The notes beneath the pieces were generated by a model, which saw only the letters and a program-made list of their open reading frames with translations, was not told where the DNA came from and did no database searches. A stretch of DNA of 64,000 nucleotides, from assembly GCF_004000765.1 (NCBI RefSeq), contig NZ_BILW01000021.1:54393-118392 (forward strand). The letters are read 5' to 3'. This document shows positions 6,743-16,057 of the stretch, piece by piece. The position numbers and the translations under genes are program-made. Each line of letters opens with the position of its first letter. Position 1 is the stretch's first letter. This DNA is from Paenibacillus chondroitinus NBRC 15376. Its GTDB lineage: Bacteria; Bacillota; Bacilli; Paenibacillales; NBRC-103111.

Positions 6743-9361
6743 TTAATTGATTATTCTAAATGTATGCACTTCAAATGGTTTCGTTATCAGTCGAATACGA
6801 TGATTACTTAATGGCATGTTGTCTTGATCGCGTTCCAGAAGATTCGTCACGCGGACTTCTTTGACCTGCTCCGGGAGAACAATCTCAACTTCTCTCAGAA
6901 CGCCTGTGCATTCACGAATACGCAGGATACAGCCTTGCCCATTTTCTGCAACTTTCCAGCAGCTAACCGCCATCCCATCCAGTCCCGCCGGAAGGATGTC
7001 TTGCATCGTTTGGAGCTCATCTGCAGGCGCAGCAATCGTAACCGTTTGTGTCATCGTCTCCTGTGCCACTTTCCAAACCTCGCCTTCTCGCCAATCACCG
7101 GCATGCGGAACCAAACGAAAACGATAATGCAAGTCGCCGCCGCTCCATTGCGGGAAATTCGTCCCCCACCAATTGTTGAATACATTGAAATACAGCTCAG
7201 GCTGCTCCGGCTTGTACGCGTGCTCGAAGTCCCACATGCCATTTTTCCCGATAAAAAAGAGCGGCGAGTCGAGCGGAATGATCGCCATTCCCGCGAATCC
7301 ATTGGAAATATCGACAAAATGCTCACAGCAATGAAGCAGTGTGCTCGATGAACGAATCGTATCCGTGAGCGGATTCACGACTGAGCCCAGCTTATTGATA
7401 CTGTATTGCGGACGTTCAAGCTTCAGCGGGAAAACGATATGTCCCGATTCTGCCAGCGGGGTTTCCTGTTTGGCATGCAGCTTGTAGGCAACATCCAGAT
7501 ACGGAGAATCTTCAGTCAACGAGAATGTCCATTCGATAGAACTCGCATTGCCATACTCCGTCGTAGTTTCAATGTCTGTGGCTGCTTTGCAAGTAAGGCC
7601 GACGGAACCGCCGTTTTCCCAGATTTGAATATCCGCAGCTTGCGTAGTGAACGTAAGCCTTTTCTGCTGTTCCGGATAATCGGTTTTACCAAAGTCATGG
7701 ACACCCCAATCGTAAAAGCGATAGGCGTATTTCTTCAAATAACGCGTGATCTCTTTATTGGAGTAAATATCGTATTTATACTGACCAAAACCGGTTTCCG
7801 CGCGATCGTCGATCCATTCCTTACGGAGCTTTTTATCCCAGAGGCTTTGAACCCAGCCCGTGTTTCGATCCACTTTTACGATGATAAAAGGATTTTCGAT
7901 AACAGCCTGGGTCTCCGTTAGATAAGCTCGCGCTAGCCCTTTATTTTCAGCGGCAAGAGTCTGACCGTGTTTCTTCACATAATTCAGCGTCTTATAGCCA
8001 AGCGCAGGCAAGCCGGAGATGTAAGCTTCAGCACCACCCTCGGACGGCTTTAAGGCAATCGCTTCGCCCGTTTCCGCATCGACTAGTACCTCATCGTCAG
8101 CGGGAAGATCGCTTTCTTGAATCCATGTTTTGGCCGCACGGCTCCAGCCCAAATTAGAGTGGACTCGCAGCGCCCTTGCAGCCTGACTATCTGTCCATTG
8201 TCCGCTTGTCAATTCCGCTTTTGCCTCATGCAAAGAGCTCTCCGCTTTGTTCAAATAGTCAACCTGTTCCGCCCATGATTGTTCCATGCGTTGATAACGT
8301 TCACTCTGCTTTAACTGCAGGAATGATTTCTTATCGTAAGCGACTCTCGGAAAAAGGAATGTCTTGCAATCCATCCCCCATGTATGCTCGCCAAACAGCA
8401 GCGTGTGCTCATAGCTTTCATCGATGAAGGCTTTTACTGTCTTCTCAGACTCTATTTTTGCACCCTCAAAATGTTTCACAGCTACTGCGCTTTCCACTGC
8501 GGTAACCTCACTTCTTAACGCTCTTACCCTTGCCACCTCGCGCGGCGCAGTTCCAACCCCATGGATCCAAGAATCGGCCATATCGCCGCGAATCACCGGC
8601 AATTCCGGATTCCGTGCTAAGAAATCCGCTGCGAAGTCGCCCAAGCTGCCGATATGCAGCTCTGCCGTTGAACCGCTTTCACGAATGGAGGCTTTCATTT
8701 CTTCGATAATACTAGCGTCATGCGGCCCGTGATTATCGCTGGTCTGAATCATCGCAAGCCACACGGGATGCGTCCACTCTTCCGGCGGCAAAATGCCCGT
8801 CCCATAGGACCCTTTGGAATAAAACGTCAACAAACGCTCGCCATCAGGGCCTTCCCAGTAAAAGACCGGCGGAACGTCAGGCGGTGTTGTAGCCGGATTG
8901 CAGCCGAGATGCAGAAACTCCACGCCTGCTTTTTTGAGGAGTGACGGCACGACCCAGGTATGGCCGGGTACATCCGTCATTTTGGCATCCTTCGGATCGT
9001 AGCCATAGAGGTTGGTAAGTCCTTCCGATACATACATTCCGCGAATCCATTCCTCTAAACCGCAAAATTCCGTATGCGTCGTATAAGGAAGCTTATGCCA
9101 AATCAGCTGTCGATTCTCCAGATAGGCAAGCGCCTTCTGCTTCTCTTCCTCTTGGCTGCCCTTCAAGGATTGAAGCAGCGGCCAAGCTGACATGGTCCAA
9201 ACATATTTTTCATGTTCCTCATTCGTATGGGTTTGATCACAAATCTCGATAACATCCTTCAGCATCTCGGAGCGATAACGCCCCACAACGTCTGAAACTA
9301 ATCCTGTAAATCCAATATCAAAATGCGTTTTAAAAACGACATAAATCTTCTCAAGTGTCAT
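6743..9361 (-). CDS. DUF5054 protein, GH38 alpha-mannosidase-like
   Basis: 872-residue cytoplasmic protein. The N-terminus MTLEKIYVVFKTHFDIGFTG has the HFDIGFT element that matches the metal-binding HxD of GH38 enzymes. TDVPGHTWVVPSLLKKAG, LLTFYSKGSYGTG and DNHGPHDASI follow, then a long beta-rich C-terminal region. These features match proteins annotated DUF5054 in Paenibacillus and relatives. Activity on an alpha-linked sugar is inferred, not shown. Last gene of the importer operon, 38 bp after the EEP-fold gene. Confidence 0.8.
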   Translation of the reverse strand: MTLEKIYVVFKTHFDIGFTGLVSDVVGRYRSEMLKDVIEICDQTHTNEEHEKYVWTMSAWPLLQSLKGSQEEEKQKALAYLENRQLIWHKLPYTTHTEFCGLEEWIRGMYVSEGLTNLYGYDPKDAKMTDVPGHTWVVPSLLKKAGVEFLHLGCNPATTPPDVPPVFYWEGPDGERLLTFYSKGSYGTGILPPEEWTHPVWLAMIQTSDNHGPHDASIIEEMKASIRESGSTAELHIGSLGDFAADFLARNPELPVIRGDMADSWIHGVGTAPREVARVRALRSEVTAVESAVAVKHFEGAKIESEKTVKAFIDESYEHTLLFGEHTWGMDCKTFLFPRVAYDKKSFLQLKQSERYQRMEQSWAEQVDYLNKAESSLHEAKAELTSGQWTDSQAARALRVHSNLGWSRAAKTWIQESDLPADDEVLVDAETGEAIALKPSEGGAEAYISGLPALGYKTLNYVKKHGQTLAAENKGLARAYLTETQAVIENPFIIVKVDRNTGWVQSLWDKKLRKEWIDDRAETGFGQYKYDIYSNKEITRYLKKYAYRFYDWGVHDFGKTDYPEQQKRLTFTTQAADIQIWENGGSVGLTCKAATDIETTTEYGNASSIEWTFSLTEDSPYLDVAYKLHAKQETPLAESGHIVFPLKLERPQYSINKLGSVVNPLTDTIRSSSTLLHCCEHFVDISNGFAGMAIIPLDSPLFFIGKNGMWDFEHAYKPEQPELYFNVFNNWWGTNFPQWSGGDLHYRFRLVPHAGDWREGEVWKVAQETMTQTVTIAAPADELQTMQDILPAGLDGMAVSCWKVAENGQGCILRIRECTGVLREVEIVLPEQVKEVRVTNLLERDQDNMPLSNHRIRLITKPFEVHTFRIIN

Positions 9362-9399
9362 TCCTCTGTCTCCTTCTGACTGTCATCTCGTTGTTCTTC

Positions 9400-10191
9400 T
9401 TAGAGGTTAATCTGAGCAATGACCGGGTAATGATCGGACGGATAACCCCCGCCAATTTCCCTTCGATCTACAAGCGCTCGATCCACTGCCACATCCGGCG
9501 ATACAAAAATATAATCGATAGGCTCCCCTGCTTCGCCGCCTTGAAAGTCATGTGCTGTCCATCCAATCGGACCAGGAAGCTGAGTATAAGCATCTTTTAG
9601 CCAGGATTGCTCGCCATCCAGATCAGTTTCACCGCGCAGGAAACGAATCGGTAAATCCGCAGGTCGGCTATTGAAATCTCCCATCAAAATCACGGGAAGG
9701 GCATGTTCTTTGTGATGAGCGGTAATATAATCCCAGATTACTTTCGTGCCGAGATCTCTAGCTTGCTGGCTTTGATGATCAAGATGCGTGTTGTAGACGA
9801 TAAAACGCTCTCCCGTTTTCTTATGTTCGAAAATAGCCCACGTACAGACGCGAGGAAAACCGCTGTTCCACGAAATCGAAGCGGTCACTTCCGGCGTTTC
9901 TGACAGCCAAAACTGCCCATGCTGCTGAAGCGTCAGCTCCTCTTGCTTGTAGAAAATAGCGCAATGTTCATTCTCGCGGGCGCCAAACCGGCCTTCGCCA
10001 ATCCACGCATAATCGGCCAGTTTCGGCTGCAAATCATTCAGCATCTCGTAATAGCCTTCCTGCGTTCCGACAAAAAGTGGTGCATGCGCATGAATCATTT
10101 CCGCTACCTTGTCAATCCGATTCGGCCATGCGTTCTGTCCATCCCCTGGATTATTGTATCTTAAGTTAAATGTCATTACGGTATATGCCAT
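9400..10191 (-). CDS. Endonuclease/exonuclease/phosphatase-fold hydrolase
   Basis: 263-residue metal-dependent phosphoesterase of the EEP superfamily. MAYTVMTFNLRYN opens the first strand; VGTQEG carries the metal glutamate, IVYNTHLDH and LMGDFNS the central catalytic residues, and PSDHYPVIAQI the final D-H pair. No signal peptide or membrane segment, so it acts in the cytoplasm. A GTG at 10197 is possible, but the ATG at 10191 has AGAGGTG at correct spacing. It starts 7 bp after the stop of the CehA-type gene. Context suggests cleavage of a phosphodiester in the imported compound rather than DNA. Confidence 0.85.
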   Translation of the reverse strand: MAYTVMTFNLRYNNPGDGQNAWPNRIDKVAEMIHAHAPLFVGTQEGYYEMLNDLQPKLADYAWIGEGRFGARENEHCAIFYKQEELTLQQHGQFWLSETPEVTASISWNSGFPRVCTWAIFEHKKTGERFIVYNTHLDHQSQQARDLGTKVIWDYITAHHKEHALPVILMGDFNSRPADLPIRFLRGETDLDGEQSWLKDAYTQLPGPIGWTAHDFQGGEAGEPIDYIFVSPDVAVDRALVDRREIGGGYPSDHYPVIAQINL

Positions 10192-10197
10192 CTGCAC

Positions 10198-11478
10198 TCA
10201 CCTCTCAAAATAGATTGGATTCGTTAACATCGCCATTAAAGGCTGATCGAATTCCTCAAAGCGGCGCCAGACTTCAACGCGGTAAAATGCTCTGCCCTTT
10301 TGCTCAACCGCAAGTTCCCATGAACCTGTTGATGAGCAAGCTTCCGTTAACTCTACGCCATGTTCACTAATCAATTTGATTTGGTCACCTTCTTGAATGT
10401 GTTCAATCCTGACCAGCACGTTGTCATTCACGTCATTTGGTACGGTATCGCCGGTCATATAATCACCACAAGTTAGCTGTGCGAAAGGGCCTTCCGGTGA
10501 ATAACTAATCACCACATACCCTTTATCAATCCCTTGAAGAATACCATTCACCGTCTTCGTTTCGGCATAAATCCATGTACACGGCATGGCATGTTTGACA
10601 TAACGTTCAGGTCGGTGAACATCACTGCCGCCAGTTGCGACAAGCTTCCTGCCTGAGGCAAGCTGCTCCTGCCACCATGCGAGCGCCCGCTCATTGCGAG
10701 CTGTCCAAGGGCCATTCCAGACCTCCCACCAGTCGTGATCCGTATTGAAATCCCACTCCCAAGGGCAATAATCGCAATGGGGGTGGTTAAGAACGATTTT
10801 CGCCCCACGCTCACGTGCCGTTGCGAGTCGAAGATTAACATCCTCTTGATTCTTCACTCGAAAATCATCAATTGGCTCCAAAACGCCAAGGAAATTGCTA
10901 TGGCCAAAATTGGTCGTAAACTCCATGCCCGGGATCATGACGACCGGCGTATTCCGAGGATACGAGTAATTTTGGCTAACCGCATTATGATCCGTCATCG
11001 CAATGAAATCGCAGCCCAGCTGCTCCATGATCGCCGCATTTTCTTCCAGCGTATAAGAGCCGTCGCTGTTTACACTGTGCGTGTGCAAGTCCCCTTTGAG
11101 CCAGCGCGCTGTATGAAAAAAGAACGTGATGGTGATCGTAACTTCACAGCCTTCTTCAGGAACTTTATAGGCGTTATGAAGAACAGCCCAGTCCCCGGCT
11201 TGCAGTTCACCAGGCAAATAACCGGGAGTCGCCTTCTCCAGCCCGATCACAAACTCGGAGCGAGCCCCTCCGCTCCAGCCTCGCACTTTATGGCTGTCTC
11301 TGACGCCAAGATCAATGACAGGCTTGGCATCACCGTGAGATTGAACGGCAAATTGCACATGAACCTCTTCCACCTGTTCAGGCATTTCGAAAGGAACTTC
11401 CACATAGGTACTTTGCTCACTGTGATGAATCTCTCTGCGGTAAGTCGTGACTTGGTTTCTTCGGCTTGTCTGCGGCAT
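10198..11478 (-). CDS. CehA/McbA family metallohydrolase with PHP domain
   Basis: 426 residues. Residues 1-130 form a non-catalytic N-terminal domain; then WLKGDLHTHSVNSDGSYTLE, FIAMTDHNAVSQ, VMIPGMEFTTNFGH, IVLNHPHCDY and VATGGSDVHRPERY provide the PHP metal ligands; a C-terminal beta domain ends with LTNPIYFER. Family members are phosphoesterases or related metal hydrolases, including CehA carbamate hydrolase. The ATG at 11478 is chosen with GGAG 6 bp upstream. Follows the permease gene by 30 bp. A split paralogue lies at 4028-5511. Confidence 0.88.
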   Translation of the reverse strand: MPQTSRRNQVTTYRREIHHSEQSTYVEVPFEMPEQVEEVHVQFAVQSHGDAKPVIDLGVRDSHKVRGWSGGARSEFVIGLEKATPGYLPGELQAGDWAVLHNAYKVPEEGCEVTITITFFFHTARWLKGDLHTHSVNSDGSYTLEENAAIMEQLGCDFIAMTDHNAVSQNYSYPRNTPVVMIPGMEFTTNFGHSNFLGVLEPIDDFRVKNQEDVNLRLATARERGAKIVLNHPHCDYCPWEWDFNTDHDWWEVWNGPWTARNERALAWWQEQLASGRKLVATGGSDVHRPERYVKHAMPCTWIYAETKTVNGILQGIDKGYVVISYSPEGPFAQLTCGDYMTGDTVPNDVNDNVLVRIEHIQEGDQIKLISEHGVELTEACSSTGSWELAVEQKGRAFYRVEVWRRFEEFDQPLMAMLTNPIYFER

Positions 11479-11508
11479 GACGAACTCCACGCTCCTTTTT
11501 CATATATG

Positions 11509-12378
11509 TTACTCTTTGTTAGCACCAACCAAAATGCCTTTGACGAAATATTTCTGCACATAGGGATAGATAATAACGAGAGGGAGAAGCGCAATCACAA
11601 TCCCTGCCATCCTTACATTCGTCGTGACAATAAAGTTACTGGATGTAGAATCGGTATCTACGATTAAGGATTTCAAGGCGATTTGCAAGGTATATTTCGC
11701 ATGATCGCTAATAAATAAAAGTGCTGGCGTGAATTGGTTCCAACGGCTAACGAATTCGAAAAGCGTCACAGTAGCAAGTCCTGCTGCAGCTAACGGGATG
11801 TACATAGTAATGAAAATACGGAATGCTCCTGCCCCGTCCATCGTCGCAGACTCCGACATTTCAACAGGTACGGACAGGAAGAAATTACGCATAAGTAAAA
11901 TACTGAAACCGGAAACCAGTCCGGACATAATTAATGCCGTTAAAGAATTTAACAAGCCAAGCTCTTTGTTCACCACATAAACGGGGATCATGATCGCCTC
12001 GCCTGGAATCGTCATTGTAAGGAGAATTGCAGAAACCATAAACTTTTTCCCGGGCAACCCTCTTTGGATCAATACATAACCAGCCATCGAGCACAGCAGC
12101 ACATGACATACTGTCCCTATAAGTGTGACAATTACATTATTCAGGAACGGCGTATACAATTGCATGCGATTCCAGACTGTCGTAAAGCCCTCAACACTGA
12201 ATTGTTTTGGATATAAAATAATGCCTGGCTGCATGGAAGCAAAATTGGATGAGAAAGCCAGTGCGAACGTATTCAATAACGGAATAAGCATCGTAGCCAG
12301 TAAAATGAATAAAAATAATAAATTAACCCCATCGAATAACCGGCTTCCCCAGCTCGTAGGCAAATTGTTTGTTTTCAT
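11509..12378 (-). CDS. Carbohydrate ABC transporter permease (MalG/LplC type)
   Basis: 289-residue inner membrane permease with about six hydrophobic segments and the EAA-loop phrase ESATMDGAGAFRIFITMYIP (residues about 184-203), the contact site for the ATPase. Start MKTNNLPTSWGS with GAAGGG upstream. Pairs with the permease at 12389-13264 and the lipoprotein at 13343-14776. No ATPase gene is in the operon, as usual for MsmX-dependent oligosaccharide importers. Confidence 0.93.
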   Translation of the reverse strand: MKTNNLPTSWGSRLFDGVNLLFLFILLATMLIPLLNTFALAFSSNFASMQPGIILYPKQFSVEGFTTVWNRMQLYTPFLNNVIVTLIGTVCHVLLCSMAGYVLIQRGLPGKKFMVSAILLTMTIPGEAIMIPVYVVNKELGLLNSLTALIMSGLVSGFSILLMRNFFLSVPVEMSESATMDGAGAFRIFITMYIPLAAAGLATVTLFEFVSRWNQFTPALLFISDHAKYTLQIALKSLIVDTDSTSSNFIVTTNVRMAGIVIALLPLVIIYPYVQKYFVKGILVGANKE

Positions 12379-12388
12379 GGAGATCCCT

Positions 12389-13264
12389 TCACCCCTCGTC
12401 ATAGCGAATGATCGCTCTGGTCACAAACGTAATGAGCAATGTCGCGAAAATCACTAAAAATCCTGCTGATGTTGCTAAACCGACTTTGAATTCCAGAATC
12501 CCTTTTTGGTACGTGTACATCATGATGACATCCACTTTCTTGGCAATGGCACCGTTGCGCATCACGATGATTTGATCAAAAATACGCAAAATGCTAAGCA
12601 CATTCAGCATAATCACAACTTTCATCGTTGACACCAGCGATGGCAGTGTAACATAACGAACCAATTGCCAACGGTTTGCTCCATCCATTCGAGCAGCCTC
12701 GTATAACGCCGGATTGATGGCTACAATCGTCGCTAGATAAAGGATGCAGATAAAACCCATCTCTTTCCACACCGAAGTAAGCACCATGACCCAACGGGCA
12801 GAGTCCGCACTGGCCATAAAAGTGATCGGTTTTGCCACGCCTACCAGCTTGAGAATCGCATTCACAATACCGGTGTCCGGAGAAAGCATAAGAATCCACA
12901 TGCCGCCTACGACAACCCATGAGAACAAATGGGGAATGTAAACAATCATCTGAACCACTTTTTTAAACCAGGCCTGGAGGATCTCATTAAGCGACAGCGC
13001 AAGCAAGATTGGCATAATAAAACCGATCACCAGCATGCCTCCGCCTAGCAGCAATGTGTTTTGCAGCATTTCCCAGAAGGCATGATCCTTAAGCACGGTA
13101 ATATAGTTATCAAATCCGATAAAAGGCCGGTTTCCAATCAATCGAAACTCTTGGAAGGAAATGATAAAGCCACGAACGAGCGGATAGTAGGAGAACACAA
13201 GAAAATAAGCCATGATTGGAAGCATCATCAAATAGAGGGCTTTGAATTTCCATACAACTTTCAA
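12389..13264 (-). CDS. Carbohydrate ABC transporter permease (MalF/LplB type)
   Basis: 291-residue membrane permease with about six transmembrane segments; EAA loop reads YEAARMDGANRWQLVRYVTL. The start codon is TTG: a TGA lies in frame two codons upstream and AAGGTGGTG provides the ribosome binding site. It is 10 bp upstream of the second permease. Belongs to the LplB/YtcP-like group that imports oligosaccharides. Confidence 0.92.
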   Translation of the reverse strand: MKVVWKFKALYLMMLPIMAYFLVFSYYPLVRGFIISFQEFRLIGNRPFIGFDNYITVLKDHAFWEMLQNTLLLGGGMLVIGFIMPILLALSLNEILQAWFKKVVQMIVYIPHLFSWVVVGGMWILMLSPDTGIVNAILKLVGVAKPITFMASADSARWVMVLTSVWKEMGFICILYLATIVAINPALYEAARMDGANRWQLVRYVTLPSLVSTMKVVIMLNVLSILRIFDQIIVMRNGAIAKKVDVIMMYTYQKGILEFKVGLATSAGFLVIFATLLITFVTRAIIRYDEG

Positions 13265-13292
13265 ACGAAGTCACCACCTTGCCGTTAATTGT

Positions 13293-13330
13293 AAGGGGAG
13301 TATGTCATGCATATGTCGTGCATACTCCCC
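13293..13330 (-). other. Intercistronic hairpin between binding-protein and permease genes
   Basis: GGGGAGTATG pairs perfectly with CATACTCCCC around a short loop that itself contains TGCATATG. No T-run follows on the minus strand. It is placed where a partial terminator or 3' stabiliser would raise binding-protein mRNA relative to permease mRNA. Confidence 0.7.
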
Positions 13331-13342
13331 TGTCCATATGAA

Positions 13343-14776
13343 CTAGTCGATCAATTTCGCTGATTTTAATTGTTCGCGCATTTTCTTCACAGCATCCGCA
13401 GCCGGCATTTCGCCAAGAATAGCCTTGAAGGAATATTCATTAATGATTTTCTCAGCATCCGCCCATTTCGGTGGCGTCAGCTCAAGCGTTGCATTTTTCA
13501 AAATAAGATCCTGCGCTTCCTTCACGCCCGGAAGTAAACCGAATGGATTCGGGAATTTCTTGTTATACCAGAAAGGAACGCCGTGATCCATGGCATGATC
13601 TTTCCCTGTTTGTGTAAGCTCGTATTTCCCGCCATTTTCCGTGTAATCCGTATCTTTGATACCCATACTGCCCAAAACAATGCCATCTTTGGAGTGCCAC
13701 CACTCAATGAATTCAAAAGCTGTTTTTGGATGTTGCGCATTCACCGGAATGACCCAAACGTCCGGATCTCCACGGCGCAGCATATATTTCCCGTCAGCTC
13801 CGGCAATGCCTGGAAGGCCCTTCGCTTCAAATGCGGTATTCGCATCGGCAATTTTTCTTGTATTGTTCAGCATACCAACCCAAGCATCCCAGTAAGTAAT
13901 CATACCGACACGGTCAGCAAGGAACAGATTCCGCATTTTACCTGTATCGTTCGTTGCAAAGTTAGGGTCAAGAATGCCTTCTTTGTACAATTTGTTTAAC
14001 CACTCGTATACCGGAATGGCGGCGTCTGTTGAATAAGGAACGTCCAGCTTCCCATCCTTCTCCACATAACGTTGTTTCAAGCCGGCTCCGCTGAAGAAAC
14101 CTTGCAGTTCGTACATCCCAGCTGTGCTTAATCCGTATGTATCCTTTTTCCCGTTACCATCCGGGTCTTGCTCCGTGAATGCTTTCAAGACCTTGTAGTA
14201 GTCATCAAACGTTTTCGGCTCAGGCAAATTAAGTTTTTTGAGCCAGTCCGCACGAACGATCGGCATCGTTCCACCTTGGAATTTACTGAAGACGCCATAG
14301 ATCTTGCCGTCCTTGGTTTTCACTTGATCCCACTCCGACGTTGGCAAAACTTCAGGATCTTGAAGTGTTTTCGACCCTTTCACTTGATCGGTTAAAGGCA
14401 TGAGAATACCTTGCTCAGTCAGCGTGTTCATCAACTCTTTGCTTACTTGAAGCAGGTCGTATTTCTCGCCGGAAGAAACAGCCGCCATCAGCTTCTGATT
14501 ATAATCCGAAGCCGGCTTTTCCATCTTAACTTTGATGCCGCTCAAACGTTCGATTTCTTTCTCAAACAGGACGTTCTCTTCGGGAGTTTTACCGCCAACA
14601 ACACCGGACATCATTCGCAAAGAGCGCTCTTCCTTATTCCCTTCCGTCTTCGCCTGATCGGATCCTTTCGGAGCTTCAGTTCCTGTGCTGCTGTTAGATG
14701 TACAACCCGCTGCTAAACTTCCGACAAGCAGAACTGCCATCATCGACGTAACGACTTTCGCTTTTTTGGCCTTCAT
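13343..14776 (-). CDS. ABC transporter extracellular sugar-binding lipoprotein
   Basis: 477 residues. Lipoprotein signal peptide with lipobox SLAAGC (Cys near residue 25) and a Ser/Thr/Gly linker, so it is anchored outside the membrane. Phrases such as MAAVSSGEKYDLLQVS, DQDPDGNGKKDTYGLSTAG-like calcium-type loop (EQDPDGNGKKDTYG) and IEWWHSKDGI match the large family 1 binding proteins of LplA/YtcQ type. RBS ACGGAGGG. First gene of the six-gene operon down to 6743, preceded by its own promoter and operator. Confidence 0.93.
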   Translation of the reverse strand: MKAKKAKVVTSMMAVLLVGSLAAGCTSNSSTGTEAPKGSDQAKTEGNKEERSLRMMSGVVGGKTPEENVLFEKEIERLSGIKVKMEKPASDYNQKLMAAVSSGEKYDLLQVSKELMNTLTEQGILMPLTDQVKGSKTLQDPEVLPTSEWDQVKTKDGKIYGVFSKFQGGTMPIVRADWLKKLNLPEPKTFDDYYKVLKAFTEQDPDGNGKKDTYGLSTAGMYELQGFFSGAGLKQRYVEKDGKLDVPYSTDAAIPVYEWLNKLYKEGILDPNFATNDTGKMRNLFLADRVGMITYWDAWVGMLNNTRKIADANTAFEAKGLPGIAGADGKYMLRRGDPDVWVIPVNAQHPKTAFEFIEWWHSKDGIVLGSMGIKDTDYTENGGKYELTQTGKDHAMDHGVPFWYNKKFPNPFGLLPGVKEAQDLILKNATLELTPPKWADAEKIINEYSFKAILGEMPAADAVKKMREQLKSAKLID

Positions 14777-14798
14777 ATTACCCTCCGTTATATGCGTT

Positions 14799-14828
14799 AT
14801 TATGGGATTAACCTTTACGAAATGTTAA
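14799..14828 (-). promoter_or_regulatory. Sigma-A-type promoter of the importer operon
   Basis: On the minus strand TTAACA (14823-14828) and CATAAT (14799-14804) are separated by 18 bp, about 20 bp before the ribosome binding site of the binding-protein gene. The operator next to it touches the -35 element. Confidence 0.55.
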
Positions 14829-14841
14829 TAAAGCGCTTTCA
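14828..14841. promoter_or_regulatory. cre-like / LacI operator before the importer operon
   Basis: Reads TGAAAGCGCTTTAT on the minus strand, one mismatch from the cre consensus TGWAARCGYTWNCW, with a perfect AAAGCGCTTT core. Abuts the -35 box, a good position for repression. Either CcpA or the LacI-type protein encoded just upstream could bind. Confidence 0.65.
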
Positions 14842-14878
14842 CAATAGGCAATGAACCTTCCTTCATGGCTTCTCGTCC

Positions 14879-15889
14879 TTATAAACTTCGGGTAGATTCA
14901 CGTACAATGAGCTGTGCATCTACGATAAGTTGTTCCACCGTTGACGGATCTTTCATTTTTTGAATTAAAATGCGTCCTGCCTCTGCTCCTAGTGTTTCCG
15001 CAGAAAGCTCAACAGAAGTCAATTTCGGCGACATCTCTTCGGCCAACCTCACATCGTTGCTTAATGCCACGATCGAAAGGTCTTTTGGGACGTCGATACC
15101 GAGTTCACGAGTGGCCCGCAAAATCCCTAGTGCAACTCTGTCTGTATCCGACACAACCGCTGCGAAAGGAATCTGTTCATGCATTTGCAGGATAGACATG
15201 TAGCCGTAATCCATCGGTGTTGCATGCTGCTGACGGTCAAAATTCATAACATGGACGTTATCATAAGGAATTCCTTGCTCCTCATATGCCTTCTTAAGAC
15301 CATTTACACGATCGACTGAAACCGTCATGTTCGCTGATGCATTTAAGAATAAAATAGAACGGTGGCCTTGCTTCAATAAGTAACTGCCAACCTCGTAGGC
15401 AAGCTGCTCATTGTCATTATCGACATAGCTGATTGAGCTCTCCAAGGGATCAGGTCTGCCTACCAGCACTAACGGAATTCTCATCTGCTCGAATCGCTCA
15501 ATGCGCTGATCGTGCTTACGTGGATTCAACATAATAACACCATCGACAGGATCGCTTGAAAATTGTGTAAGATCTTCATGCTCTGGAAGCGTGTCTAGCA
15601 GAATACGATACCCATGCTTCGTACATTCCTTGATGACCCCATTCAGCATTTGAATTTCAAATTGCGTCGTCGAGCCTTCTTTAGAAATCGGCATCTTGAG
15701 TCCAACAATCATTGTCTTCTTAATTGCCAAACTTCTGGCAATATGATTCGGGAAATATCCCAATTCTTTGGCTACCGAAAGTACTCGATCCGTTACCGGT
15801 TGAGAAATCGGTCTTTTTTTGCTGAAAACGCTCGAAACTGTTCCTTTGGAAACACCCGCAAGCTTGGCAACATCATCAATGGTAGCCAT
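14879..15889 (-). CDS. LacI-family transcriptional regulator
   Basis: 336-residue repressor. DNA-binding domain MATIDDVAKLAGVSKGTVSS at the N-terminus, hinge near PNHIARSLA, then a periplasmic-binding-like sensor domain with PVDGVIMLNP, PFAAVVSDTDRVALGILRA and KDLSIVALSNDVRLAEEMSP. The ATG at 15889 follows GGAGGTGGAAGG; the frame upstream to 15910 is discarded. It lies immediately upstream of the importer operon in the same direction, so it is the likely local sugar-responsive repressor. Palindromic sites at 15939-15965 suggest autoregulation. Confidence 0.92.
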   Translation of the reverse strand: MATIDDVAKLAGVSKGTVSSVFSKKRPISQPVTDRVLSVAKELGYFPNHIARSLAIKKTMIVGLKMPISKEGSTTQFEIQMLNGVIKECTKHGYRILLDTLPEHEDLTQFSSDPVDGVIMLNPRKHDQRIERFEQMRIPLVLVGRPDPLESSISYVDNDNEQLAYEVGSYLLKQGHRSILFLNASANMTVSVDRVNGLKKAYEEQGIPYDNVHVMNFDRQQHATPMDYGYMSILQMHEQIPFAAVVSDTDRVALGILRATRELGIDVPKDLSIVALSNDVRLAEEMSPKLTSVELSAETLGAEAGRILIQKMKDPSTVEQLIVDAQLIVRESTRSL

Positions 15890-15938
15890 CCTTCCACCTC
15901 CTCTATGCAATCTAAAATAGCTTTCACTTCCAAATCAT

Positions 15939-15965
15939 TAAAGCGGTTTAATTAAACCGGTTTAA
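15939..15965. promoter_or_regulatory. Overlapping palindromic operators upstream of lacI-type gene
   Basis: Two overlapping perfect palindromes: GGTTTAATTAAACC (15945-15958) and TTAAACCGGTTTAA (15952-15965). AAACCGGTTT is a classical LacI-family half-site pair. Position 50-75 bp before the regulator start fits autoregulation. Confidence 0.65.
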
Positions 15966-16040
15966 CGCCCTTCATATTTCCTATTATAGTTAAAAACAGA
16001 CAAATTACAACACGTTTTTTATTAATAATTCGTAAAATTA

Positions 16041-16057
16041 GGGAAAGCGTTTAACCC
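16041..16057. promoter_or_regulatory. LacI-type operator between divergent genes
   Basis: GGGAAAGCGTTTAACCC, a near-perfect palindrome that resembles the site at 5555-5569 (GGTAAGCGCTTAACC). A second, weaker cre-like string TGTAATCGCTTACC lies at 16096-16109. Could serve the divergent DUF2334 gene. Nothing else was recognised in the 380 bp between 15890 and 16270. Confidence 0.5.
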
